A stretch of DNA of 64,000 bases from an uncultured Cytophagales bacterium (lineage in GTDB: Bacteria > Bacteroidota > Bacteroidia > Cytophagales > Cyclobacteriaceae): NCBI GenBank assembly GCA_913057175.1, contig CAJXNP010000001.1, positions 1 to 64,000 on the forward strand, read 5' to 3'. Positions 55,527-63,735 of the stretch are shown here, in pieces. A program made the position numbers and the translations under genes. Each line of letters opens with the position of its first letter. Position 1 is the stretch's first letter. The notes below the pieces were generated by a model. It was given only the letters and a program-made list of their open reading frames with translations, made no database searches and was not told where the DNA came from.

Positions 55527-56285
55527 CTATGCGGCAAATATTGGGTTAACATTAAGTCCTCCATCCACATTATATTCAGCCCCTGTAATAAAAGAAGCCT
55601 TATCAGAGGCAAGAAAAGCTACCATTTCCGCAATTTCCTCTGGTCGTCCGTACCTTTTCAGCGGGATTCGATTTTGCATCATATCCCCCATTCCTTTTAA
55701 CTGCTCATCCGACATACCTGTTTTACTAAAAATCGGTGTGGCGATGGGTCCGGGGTTCAGCGCATTGACCCTGATTTTTCTGGCAGCCAATTCTGTAGCA
55801 GCTGCCCGGGTATACGAGTTTAAAGCTGCTTTTGTAGCGCCATAAACAGCTGTATTTGGCATTCCGGTATAAGCATTAATGGATGATAAATTGATAATGC
55901 TACCTCCGTCATTCAAAATGGGAAGAAATTTCTCAATAGTAAAAACTGCTCCTTTAAAATTAATGTTGATTAACGTATCAACCCCCTCTTCTGTATTCTG
56001 TCCAACCGGCATAGGAACAAAAACCCCTGCATTGACAAACAAAATATCAATACTCTCAAACTCCTTTTTAATCTGACTCACGGCTGAATCAATGGCAGAT
56101 AAATCTGATACATCCGCAATGATCCCCTGGACACCAAGCTCATTTGCCGCTGTTTTTACTTTTTTGTCTGAGCGACCGGTAATGATGACGGTCGCCCCTT
56201 CCTCTTTTAACTTTTTAGCCGTAGCATAGCCGATGCCGCTGTTTCCTCCGGTTATGACGGCAACTTTTCCATTTAATGTTCTCAT
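55527..56285 (-). CDS. SDR family oxidoreductase
   Basis: A 252-residue classical short-chain dehydrogenase from ATG 56285. Motifs are VAVITGGNSGIGYATA (TGxxxGxG), LFVNAGV (NAG), INLSSINAYTG (catalytic Ser), YGATKAALN (YxxxK) and a C-terminal GAEYNVDGG. It should reduce or oxidise an aldehyde, ketone or alcohol with NAD(P)H. The frame is open upstream to 56504, but the family start is at 56285. It is regulated, by position, by the TetR gene behind it, with dyads on both sides. Confidence 0.93.
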   Translation of the reverse strand: MRTLNGKVAVITGGNSGIGYATAKKLKEEGATVIITGRSDKKVKTAANELGVQGIIADVSDLSAIDSAVSQIKKEFESIDILFVNAGVFVPMPVGQNTEEGVDTLININFKGAVFTIEKFLPILNDGGSIINLSSINAYTGMPNTAVYGATKAALNSYTRAAATELAARKIRVNALNPGPIATPIFSKTGMSDEQLKGMGDMMQNRIPLKRYGRPEEIAEMVAFLASDKASFITGAEYNVDGGLNVNPIFAA

Positions 56286-56749
56286 TTTTTCTTTTTTAGT
56301 TGTTAATAATATTGGAATGAATGTTCTGTTATACAAACCTACAAATAACTGAACGAACATTCCAAATAAAAGTCGGTTTATTATGTAAATAAAAAAACGG
56401 CATCTGACAACTAAGATTTCGGACGGCCGATCGACCTGGTCTGCCCCCACCGGAGGATAAAAAAATAGTGTTACACGAATCCGGGTTTTATATGGAAAAA
56501 GCAAAGGATTTAGTTAGTAATTTACTTGTTCATTTGAGAGGTTGTTAGTGGTCGCAGCTCAAAAAAGGGATGTTTGCTGAAACAGACTATGTTGGACAGT
56601 TGTCCGGTTTGTAATAAAGGCAGGATTACTCCTCCTCAGATGCTCTTCAATCCAAGCATCTGAAGCAGATTAACAATAAACTCAGTAATTTCTTAAACTT
56701 ATAAGTAGCCATAGTTCCCATCCATACGTTGTGGTCATTAAAAAAGTCA
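56286..56749. other. Divergent intergenic region between SDR and RidA-like genes
   Basis: A 464-nt gap with the SDR operator at its left end. The rest is ordinary AT-rich sequence with a short palindrome GGACAGTTGTCC near 56595-56606. No gene seen. Confidence 0.35.
56313..56357. promoter_or_regulatory. Inverted-repeat operator candidate upstream of the SDR gene
   Basis: TTGGAATGAATGTTCTGTT and its near reverse complement AACTGAACGAACATTCCAA (15 of 19 matching) lie 28-72 nt before the SDR start. The GGAATG/CATTCC half-site also resembles the dyad at 55491-55514, so the same regulator may bind both. Confidence 0.55.
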
Positions 56750-57211
56750 ATGACAGCTAAAGAGAATTTAGACAAGCTCGGATATAAACTACCACACGTA
56801 TCCACACCAGGTGGAAGCTATGTATCGGTCAACATTCGGGGAAACGTTGCCTATATTGCCATTCAATTTCCAATTCTGAATGAAGAATTTAAATATCAGG
56901 GGAGACTGGGAAATGAACTTTCAACAGATGATGGATATAAAGCTATGGAGCTATGTGCTTTGAATGTTTTGGCACAAGTGGATAAGAAAATAGGGTTTGA
57001 AAAAATTGTAGGATTAAATCACATTGACGCCTACTTCCAATCAGGTGAAAATTGGGATGATTCACCAAAAGTCGTCAATGGAGCGTCCGATTTATTCGTG
57101 AAAATTTTGGGAGAGAAAGGCGAACATTCAAGAGCCATTTTCGGAGTTGACAGGCTTTCCAGAAATTTTAGTGTAGGACTAACAGCAACTTTCACGATAA
57201 AAAGAGAGTAA
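56750..57211 (+). CDS. RidA/YjgF family protein
   Basis: A 153-residue protein from ATG 56750 (MTAKENLDKLGYKLP). It has the YjgF/RidA trimer fold: VSVNIRGNVAYIA, then ALNVLAQVDKKIGFEKIV and the C-terminal HSRAIFGVDRLSRNFSVGLTATFTI, where Arg in HSRA takes the place of RidA Arg105. It belongs to the longer, Rid-like subgroup (about 150 aa) rather than the 128-aa RidA itself. RidA removes reactive enamine/imine intermediates; this subgroup's substrate is unknown. A terminator follows the gene. Confidence 0.87.
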   Translation: MTAKENLDKLGYKLPHVSTPGGSYVSVNIRGNVAYIAIQFPILNEEFKYQGRLGNELSTDDGYKAMELCALNVLAQVDKKIGFEKIVGLNHIDAYFQSGENWDDSPKVVNGASDLFVKILGEKGEHSRAIFGVDRLSRNFSVGLTATFTIKRE

Positions 57212-57242
57212 AAAACTACTTTCCTCGATTTGAAAAAATCAT

Positions 57243-57263
57243 GTCGGATTTCCGACTTTTTCG
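57243..57263 (+). terminator. Rho-independent terminator after the RidA-like gene
   Basis: Stem GTCGG/CCGAC (57243-57247 with 57252-57256) followed by TTTTT, 31 nt after the stop. A second hairpin (57280-57287 with 57299-57306, ACAGGTCG/CGACCTGT) lies just behind it. Confidence 0.7.
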
Positions 57264-57392
57264 AGTTATAAAAGTCACGACAGGTCGCCTGCCCATGTCG
57301 ACCTGTTAAATCAGGTGTAAAGTTTGCTCTTCGTTGGTGGATGCTGATAATCCCCAGTAGATCCCTTTGGCGGGGTATCAAACTTAGCCGAT

Positions 57393-57492
57393 GGATTGCT
57401 AAATCGAGGCATTGTTCAAACTTCCAACAACGCGAATATTACTATTTTGCTTGCTCTTTACAGATTCAGGTACTTTTTTTATAAGGGTCGTT
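57393..57492 (+). repeat. Dispersed coding-like repeat, copy C
   Basis: Shares the frame GLLNRGIVQTSNNANITILL with copies A and B and continues open for about 50 codons to a TAA at 57563-57565, overlapping the PhoD start. It lies in the 344-nt gap 57212-57555, which otherwise holds only the terminators. Confidence 0.55.
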
Positions 57493-57555
57493 GTACCACT
57501 TTAAGAGAGAATAAGAGGGAGAGTTCAAATCTTAATAATCAGAAAATCACCAATA

Positions 57556-59061
57556 ATGAGTTTTAAAGAGCTGCAATATCTGTTTATAATTATTGTGTTT
57601 ACACTTTCCAACAATAATGGTTTTTCCCAAACCAGAGACATGGTGTCTCCCCGTCATATTATATCCCTAAATGAGGCACACGCCGGAAGCCTGGAAATAG
57701 ACACCATGCTACTTAATAGCTATGTGACTCCTCCTTCAAACAACAGGCAGTTTTATCTTGATGCCAGAGCAGTTTTTGAGAGGAAGAAGGTGGATTTCAC
57801 GAATGCCCGGATCGTTGAGGCTGCGTTAAAAAATGATATTCATTTAATGGGAGGCCCGATGTTGGGTGATATTAAGGAGAACGCAATCAGCATTTGGTTT
57901 AGACCGTCAAATGAATGGCCGATACACATAGATGTTAAAGCTGTCAATGGTAATGAGGAGAAACATTACACATTACAACCTTTGACTGCAGGTCAGGATC
58001 AGAGAATAGTGATAGATGGTTTGTCTCCATCAATCCAATATAAATATGTCGTGACTTCTCAGGAAACCGCTTTGGCTGAGGGAACATTTAGAACAACATC
58101 GGAAAATAATGAAAATCAACAAGTAAGACTCATCTTTGGATCAGGCTTTCATAAAATTGGCTTTCATAATCCCAACCTTATCAATACGATAGTAAAAAGA
58201 GAGCCAAATGCCATGATGCTGTTAGGCGATAATGCCGTTGATGACAGAGATGCCAATACAGGCATGCACAGGTCTGATTATTTACTTCGTGATTTGTCCC
58301 TGGCATGGAAAAAACTGGCGGCAAATGTCCCTATTTATGCCAGTTGGGATGACCATGATTATTTTAACAACGATCTTAGTGGTGTTCCTGAAGGATTTAC
58401 TAAGAAAGACAGGAAAAAACTTCGAACCTTGTGGCGTCAAAACTGGAACAATCCCCCACACGATGTAGAAGGAATTTACTTCCATACCCAAATAGGTCAG
58501 GTAGAGCTAATAATGCTTGACACGCGGTCATATCGTGAGATTGAAAGACGAGGGGAATACGGTTCATATCTGGGTGCAGAACAGCAAAATTGGTTAAAAG
58601 ACGTGTTGAAAAATTCTACTGCAACATTTAAGATTATTTCCAGTGGAACGATGTGGAGCGATGACATCTCAAATGGCAAAGATTCGTGGGGAACCTGGGA
58701 TACACTGGCACGTGAAGAAATTTACGAATTGATAGAAACGGAAAATATCAAGGGTGTGTTATTAATAAGCGGGGACAGGCATGGTGCACGAGGTTTTACG
58801 ATTCTCAGACCTTCCGGCTATCGGTTATTTGAATTTGAAGCTGCTTCACTCGGTGGCGTGCCCGGACCACCGGCCATGGCATCAGACACGACAAATCAAT
58901 TGTTTGGATATGAAGGATATGGATTAAAAGCCTTTGGTGAATTTACTTTTGAACAAGGTGAAAGTGAACCGAAGGTAACATTTAGGTTAATCGACGAAAC
59001 TGGAAAGATCATGGAAGAATATGTATTGACATTAAGTCAGCTGACCCCTCACCACAAATGA
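57556..59061 (+). CDS. PhoD-like alkaline phosphatase family, exported
   Basis: A 501-residue metallophosphoesterase with a signal peptide (ending at GFSQ). After a beta-sandwich N-terminal region (about 90-190, with ISIWFRPSNEWPIHI) come the PhoD blocks: MMLLGDNAVDDRD, IYASWDDHDYFNND, ..LMLDTRSYRE.. and ISGDRHGARGF. The aspartates and histidines of GDN, DDHD and GDRHG are the metal ligands. It probably hydrolyses phosphodi- or monoesters outside the cell for phosphate supply. The start ATG 57556 fits the signal. Confidence 0.92.
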   Translation: MSFKELQYLFIIIVFTLSNNNGFSQTRDMVSPRHIISLNEAHAGSLEIDTMLLNSYVTPPSNNRQFYLDARAVFERKKVDFTNARIVEAALKNDIHLMGGPMLGDIKENAISIWFRPSNEWPIHIDVKAVNGNEEKHYTLQPLTAGQDQRIVIDGLSPSIQYKYVVTSQETALAEGTFRTTSENNENQQVRLIFGSGFHKIGFHNPNLINTIVKREPNAMMLLGDNAVDDRDANTGMHRSDYLLRDLSLAWKKLAANVPIYASWDDHDYFNNDLSGVPEGFTKKDRKKLRTLWRQNWNNPPHDVEGIYFHTQIGQVELIMLDTRSYREIERRGEYGSYLGAEQQNWLKDVLKNSTATFKIISSGTMWSDDISNGKDSWGTWDTLAREEIYELIETENIKGVLLISGDRHGARGFTILRPSGYRLFEFEAASLGGVPGPPAMASDTTNQLFGYEGYGLKAFGEFTFEQGESEPKVTFRLIDETGKIMEEYVLTLSQLTPHHK

Positions 59062-59208
59062 TATCTTTGGCAAATTATGTTCCGACACCAAATTCCAAAA
59101 GTTTGGCGAAATATTATTTGTTAGAACAATTTTGTAAATTTTAAACTTGCCTTTCATAGATACGAGTTATAATATAGAGGACAATTTCTTTTGAAAAGTG
59201 CTACGAAA

Positions 59209-59652
59209 ATGATCCGTCGATTTAAACCAACTGATAAAGAAAAGCTCGTCCGGATTTTAAAGTTAAATGTTCCTAAAAACTTTGCTCCAAATGAAATAAA
59301 GGATTTTGAAAATTATCTGGGCGAGGAAATTGAGGATTATTTTGTTGTAGATAGTGACGGAGACATCATCGGTGGAGGTGGCATCAATTATTTTTATGAC
59401 TCGGCAATAGCCAGGCTTTCGTGGGATATTATTCATCCGGATTACCATGGAAAAGGGATTGGCAAAGAGCTTATCAAATACAAAATGAAACATATCAAAA
59501 ACAATCCCGGCATCAAATTGATTGTTGTCAGGACATCACAAATGGCCTATCGGTTTTATGAGAAATCGGGCTTCGAATTGGAAAAAGTTGAAAAGAATTT
59601 TTGGGCAAAAGGTTTCGATCTTTATCAAATGAAACAGACAATTATCAGATAA
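59209..59652 (+). CDS. GNAT family N-acetyltransferase
   Basis: A 147-residue acetyltransferase from ATG 59209 (MIRRFKPTDKEKLVRIL); a TTG at 59191 is in frame but less likely. The acetyl-CoA loop is HPDYHGKGIGKELIKY (R/Q-x-x-G-x-G/A form), followed by VVRTSQMAYRFYEKSGFELE, which gives the usual A-x-x-x-Y-x-x-x-G-F motif B. Substrate unknown. No operon partners. Confidence 0.9.
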   Translation: MIRRFKPTDKEKLVRILKLNVPKNFAPNEIKDFENYLGEEIEDYFVVDSDGDIIGGGGINYFYDSAIARLSWDIIHPDYHGKGIGKELIKYKMKHIKNNPGIKLIVVRTSQMAYRFYEKSGFELEKVEKNFWAKGFDLYQMKQTIIR

Positions 59653-60129
59653 AAATAGCATAATCAATTAGGACCAATAGTAAATGGGAACCAAATCTTC
59701 AAAGAACTCATTGAAAAACTGAAAGGTGAGTTAGTCCTAACAAGGGAAAAGTAAACTGGCTAAAAAATAAAAAAAGCTGCACGAAGCAGCCCTTTTTAAC
59801 ACAAATTTATTCCTGTTTACATTTAGTTTAAAAAATCGATCCGTTTTTGTAACACCCTCAATGATTCTTCACATTACAAAAATTAATATCTTAATATTCT
59901 AAAAATTCAAAAACCAAATCGTTGTTTCAAAGCCAAATGTCATTCACATATGACTTAAAATAAAGAAGCAATATCAGCTAAATATTGAAATGAAATGAAA
60001 TATTTAGACCAACGTTATAAGTTTCACGTTAAATTTATTCTTTGACCGGATGAATATTCAATTCAGATATATAAAAATACCCTTGTTTTATATAATTATT
60101 CATAGAGTTAATCGTCTTAATTCTACCTT
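59653..60129. other. Intergenic region with terminator and short coding remnant
   Basis: A 477-nt gap. A 31-codon open stretch (59659-59754) ends IFKELIEKLKGELVLTREK and looks like a leftover C-terminus without a start codon. A terminator follows at 59766-59798. The remaining 330 nt are AT-rich and hold the promoter of the gene at 60130. Confidence 0.35.
59766..59798. terminator. Bidirectional rho-independent terminator
   Basis: GCTGC (59776-59780) pairs with GCAGC (59786-59790) around ACGAA, with an A-run before and CCTTTTT after, so it can work on both strands. Confidence 0.75.
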
Positions 60130-60672
60130 ATGAGAGCTACTTTCTTCACGTTAATCATTCTGATCCTTGTAATCGGCGGAGCTTTTTACTACTATTTTAA
60201 CATTTTACCTGAAAGATTGAGTCATGCATTGATCACGGATGATACCTCAAAACCGCTTCCGCAGAAAATTATAAAAAAGGGTAAATCAATGGGTATAGAT
60301 GTGCTGGATCAACCAGAGAAAGTCAGAGAAATATTGGTGAAAAAGAAGTTAGACACCAGGGAAGTGGTTGAGTTTGTTGATAAAATCGAATACAAACAAG
60401 TAGAAGAGTTCATGGAAAAGACAAAATCACATGAAATAGATTCGGCTGAAATGGCTTTCAATTTTTTAAAAGAAAATATTGATTTTGGTGATTTCCCAAT
60501 TGATGACTTTAAAGATGAATTTCACCGGTATTATGACTCTGAAAAAATGAATGCTGCCATGGAGTTTTATGAGAAAAACAAAGAACAAATGCCTGTCCTC
60601 TACCCTGTTGTAAAACAAACCATTATTAAATATCTGGAAAAATTATCAGATTCAACGAAAGTTGAAGAATAG
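60130..60672 (+). CDS. Hypothetical membrane-anchored helical protein
   Basis: A 180-residue protein with an N-terminal membrane helix (FFTLIILILVIGGAFYYYF), which may be a signal anchor. The rest is charged and helical with no family I recognise: a basic KPLPQKIIKKGKSMGIDVLDQPEKVREIL, then repeated Glu-rich helices. It faces the periplasm if the anchor is uncleaved. It is convergent with the sugar-dehydrogenase gene, with only 4 nt between stops. Confidence 0.65.
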   Translation: MRATFFTLIILILVIGGAFYYYFNILPERLSHALITDDTSKPLPQKIIKKGKSMGIDVLDQPEKVREILVKKKLDTREVVEFVDKIEYKQVEEFMEKTKSHEIDSAEMAFNFLKENIDFGDFPIDDFKDEFHRYYDSEKMNAAMEFYEKNKEQMPVLYPVVKQTIIKYLEKLSDSTKVEE

Positions 60673-60676
60673 CTGG

Positions 60677-61831
60677 TCATGCATCTACAGGAACCAGCTT
60701 CACAATTTTACCATTACCCTCGACCGAAACATAAATAAATCCATCCGGTCCTTGCCTAATGGTCCTAATCCTTCCAATTCCCTCCAGCAGTTTTTCCTGA
60801 TGAACGACCTTTTCACCATCTAAGACACATCGATTGACATACTGAAATTTGAGTGAGCCTACCAGCAAATTGTTTTTCCAGCCAGGATATTTATCACTTG
60901 TGACAAAATCCATCCCACATGGAGCAATCGATGGTCGCCAAAACAGGATTGGTTGCTCCATACCAGCCTTTACCGTATCCTCAGTAATGATCGTACCATT
61001 GTAGTTAATCCCATAGGTTATTTCCGGCCAGCCGTAGTTCTTTCCTTTGTGAATGATATTAATTTCATCACCCCCTCTTGGACCATGTTCCGTTTCCCAA
61101 AGCTCTCCGGTTACGGGATGGATTGCCAATCCCTGGGGATTTCGCTGTCCATATGAATAAATGGACGGCAAGGCGTTTTTTCTACTAACAAAGGGATTAT
61201 CATCAGGTATAGAGCCATCATCATGCAGGCGAAATATCTTCCCATTGTAGGTATTGAGCTTCTGCGCCAGCTCCTGCTCGCCTCTTTCCCCAATTGAAAA
61301 ATACAAAAAACCTTCCCGATCAAATTCTATTCGCCCGCCAAAATGCTGACCTTTGGTTGTATTGGGAATGGCTTTTAAAATAATCTTTTTATCAACCAAT
61401 TCGTGGTTCTCCAGCCTTGCCCGTAATAAGGTAGTATTACCTCCTTCATGACCATCGTTAGAAGAAGAATAGGAGATGTATATCCAGTCATTTTTTTCAT
61501 AATCTGGATGAAGCTCCAGGTCCAACAGTCCACCCTGACCTCTCACATAAATTTCCGGAAGACCGCGAACAGGTTCTTCCATTACTTTCCCATTTCGGAT
61601 AATTCTTAATTCTCCTTTTTTTTCAGTGAATAATATGTCTCCGTTTTTCAGAAATACAAAGCTCCATGGAGACTGTAATCCGTCGGCAATAACTTCTACT
61701 TTAAACGATAACTCTTCGGAAACCTGTATTTGGGACAGGTCCAACCACTTTTTTGAGGCAAAGGCTACAATAACTAAGGTAATGGATATCACCAATAGAC
61801 TAAGTATGGCTATTTTAATCCTTTTGCTCAT
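60677..61831 (-). CDS. PQQ-dependent sugar dehydrogenase (soluble GDH family), exported
   Basis: A 384-residue protein from ATG 61831 with an N-terminal signal anchor (IKIAILSLLVISITLVIVAFA). It is a six-bladed propeller of the glucose/sorbosone dehydrogenase type: GLQSPWSFVFLKNGDILFTEKKGELRII, GLLDLELHPDYEKNDWIYISYSS, GGRIEFDREGFLYFSIGERGE, YGQRNPQGLAIHP and ELWETEHGPRGGDEINII. The His of EHGPRGG and the R-N of QRNPQG match the PQQ/calcium site. It oxidises sugars or alcohols in the periplasm; PQQ would have to be made or taken up elsewhere. Confidence 0.93.
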   Translation of the reverse strand: MSKRIKIAILSLLVISITLVIVAFASKKWLDLSQIQVSEELSFKVEVIADGLQSPWSFVFLKNGDILFTEKKGELRIIRNGKVMEEPVRGLPEIYVRGQGGLLDLELHPDYEKNDWIYISYSSSNDGHEGGNTTLLRARLENHELVDKKIILKAIPNTTKGQHFGGRIEFDREGFLYFSIGERGEQELAQKLNTYNGKIFRLHDDGSIPDDNPFVSRKNALPSIYSYGQRNPQGLAIHPVTGELWETEHGPRGGDEINIIHKGKNYGWPEITYGINYNGTIITEDTVKAGMEQPILFWRPSIAPCGMDFVTSDKYPGWKNNLLVGSLKFQYVNRCVLDGEKVVHQEKLLEGIGRIRTIRQGPDGFIYVSVEGNGKIVKLVPVDA

Positions 61832-61954
61832 ATCAAATAAATCCTTTATCACTCTTACTTTTTTAGAATTTGAAATCGCGAAATTGATAAGTTAATCGGG
61901 ATTAATAAAACATTTAACCCTTAATTTAAAAATATATTGTCGGTTTTATAGCTT

Positions 61955-61998
61955 ACAAAAATAAAAAAGCCCTGCTGAGGATTTATCAACAGGGCTTT
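61955..61998 (-). terminator. Rho-independent terminator of the rpsI-rpsB-tsf operon
   Basis: Stem 61966-61974 with 61990-61998 (AAAGCCCTG/CAGGGCTTT), 15-nt loop, followed on the minus strand by a T-run. It lies 19 nt after the tsf stop. Confidence 0.88.
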
Positions 61999-62016
61999 CA
62001 TGAAGATAATTATTTA

Positions 62017-62847
62017 TCAACCGATGGAAATTCTCTTAAACTGGCTTACAGTTAGCCCCGATTTAACTGAATCGAGGTATTTAGCAACTGTAAGTGAGTT
62101 GTCTTTTACAAAGGCTTGTTGCAAAAGTGTGTTGTCCTTGAAGAACTTATTTAGTTTTCCTTCGGCAATTTTGTCGATGATGTTTTCAGGTTTACCTTCT
62201 TGTCTTGCCTGATCACGTCCGATCTCAAGTTCTCGTTCGATGATAGTTGAGTCGACGCCATCTTTGTCGAGTGCTACAGGATTCATAGCTGCAATCTGCA
62301 TCGCCACATCTTTTCCTGCATCTTCTACATCAGAACCGTTTGTATTAGACAAGGCAACTAATACACCGAGTTTGCTGTTGGAGTGGATGTAAGGAATGAC
62401 TTTTTCTCCTTCTACCAGCTCGTAAGCAACAATTTCTATTTTCTCACCAATTTTACCAACCATGTCAACGATCTTTTCATTGATTGTCAAATCACCGATT
62501 TTCAGGCTTTTCAATGATTCAATGTCACTTGGCTTGTGAGAAAAAGCAACCTCTAGTATTTCATTTCCCAATTCCTGGAAACCATCATTTTTGGCTACAA
62601 AATCGGTTTCACAACCCAAAGCGATAAGTGTGGCCAATTTTCCATCATCACTTGTTTTTATGAAAACACCTCCCTCAGAAGTTTCTCGATCAGCTCTCTT
62701 TTCAGAAACTTTTTGGCCTTTTTTCCTCAAAATTTCGATGGCTTTATCGAAATCACCATCAGCTTCAACCAACGCTTTTTTACAATCCATCATGCCGGCG
62801 CCGGTCATTTGTCTTAGTTTATTGACTTCCTGTGCTGAAATTGCCAT
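62017..62847 (-). CDS. tsf: Elongation factor Ts
   Basis: A 276-residue EF-Ts from ATG 62847: N-terminal UBA-like helices (VNKLRQMTGAGMMDCKKALVEADGDFDKAIEILRKKG in the family order), the TDFVAKN motif in GCETDFVAKNDGF that contacts EF-Tu, and the dimerisation/core domains. It recycles EF-Tu-GDP to EF-Tu-GTP during translation. Length and motifs are normal. Third gene of the ribosomal operon, following rpsB by 86 nt with a hairpin in between. Confidence 0.98.
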   Translation of the reverse strand: MAISAQEVNKLRQMTGAGMMDCKKALVEADGDFDKAIEILRKKGQKVSEKRADRETSEGGVFIKTSDDGKLATLIALGCETDFVAKNDGFQELGNEILEVAFSHKPSDIESLKSLKIGDLTINEKIVDMVGKIGEKIEIVAYELVEGEKVIPYIHSNSKLGVLVALSNTNGSDVEDAGKDVAMQIAAMNPVALDKDGVDSTIIERELEIGRDQARQEGKPENIIDKIAEGKLNKFFKDNTLLQQAFVKDNSLTVAKYLDSVKSGLTVSQFKRISIG

Positions 62848-62881
62848 TGTAGTATTATTTGTTATTTAATGATTTAAAAAA

Positions 62882-62910
62882 AAATTGAACACCGGGAAGA
62901 TGTTCAATTT
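62882..62910 (-). terminator. Hairpin with T-run between rpsB and tsf
   Basis: Perfect 10-bp stem (62882-62891 with 62901-62910) and a T-run on the minus strand right after it. It looks like a terminator placed between two cotranscribed genes, so it may partly stop transcription before tsf. Confidence 0.7.
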
Positions 62911-62933
62911 TTAACATTTTTTGATTTAAAATT

Positions 62934-63725
62934 TTAATCTTCGGTTTCGTCTTTTTCTTCGGTTACAGCTTCTGGCTGCTCGTCAACCATTTTCTTCTCG
63001 TCTTCGATTTCCTGCCTTTTAGCATCTTCCTTATCTTTTCTTCTCTCCTGAAGACCTTCATCGATAGCTGAGCCGATTTCACTGATAATCAATTGAATAG
63101 ATTTCCAGGCATCGTCGTTTGCGGGAATCGGATAATCAATAACATCAGGGTTACTGTTTGTATCCACCATACCAAAAACCGGGATATTTAATTTGATGGC
63201 CTCTCGAACTGCAATGTGTTCTCTTTTCACGTCGACTACAAATAAAGCAGCAGGCAAACGAGTTAATTCAGAGATACCTCCAAGGGTCTTCTCCAGCTTT
63301 TCCCTTTCCCTGGTGATCATCAATCGCTCGCGTTTTGCAAGGTTTTGATATGCTTCATCCTTCATCAACTTATCAATCGAAGCCATTTTCTTAAGTGACT
63401 TTCTGATGGTAGCAAAGTTAGTCAACATACCACCCAACCATCTTTCCGTCACGAAAGGCATCTTGTGCTTTGCAGCTTCTGTAGCTACAATGTCTTTCGC
63501 CTGTTTTTTAGTTGCTACAAACATCACTTTTCTTCCCGATCGAACGATCGTTCTGAGAGCTTCTTTTGCGCTTTCTAAAGAAACAAGAGTCTTATTTAAA
63601 TCGATGATGTGAATGCCATTTTTCTCCATGAAAATGTATGGAGCCATACGCGGATCCCATTTCCTGGTCAAGTGTCCGAAGTGAACACCGGCATCCAGTA
63701 GATCTTTATATTCTATTTTACCCAT
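62934..63725 (-). CDS. rpsB: 30S ribosomal protein S2
   Basis: A 263-residue S2 from ATG 63725: LLDAGVHFGHLTRKWDPRM, IDLNKTLVSLESA, VATKKQAKDIV, RWLGGMLTNFATIRKSLKKM and VDTNSNPDVIDYPIPANDDA are all standard. The C-terminal tail is a charged extension (RRKDKEDAKRQEIEDEKK), as in many Bacteroidota. It lies 10 nt downstream of rpsI. Confidence 0.98.
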   Translation of the reverse strand: MGKIEYKDLLDAGVHFGHLTRKWDPRMAPYIFMEKNGIHIIDLNKTLVSLESAKEALRTIVRSGRKVMFVATKKQAKDIVATEAAKHKMPFVTERWLGGMLTNFATIRKSLKKMASIDKLMKDEAYQNLAKRERLMITREREKLEKTLGGISELTRLPAALFVVDVKREHIAVREAIKLNIPVFGMVDTNSNPDVIDYPIPANDDAWKSIQLIISEIGSAIDEGLQERRKDKEDAKRQEIEDEKKMVDEQPEAVTEEKDETED

Positions 63726-63735
63726 TATTCTAATT

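Noticed and set aside
50999-57492. Integron attC-like sites separating gene cassettes (CCTAAC/GTTAGG pairs and the three repeats)
   Set aside because: The 7-bp core sites with correct spacing are absent and no integrase gene is present; the repeats look coding-like instead.
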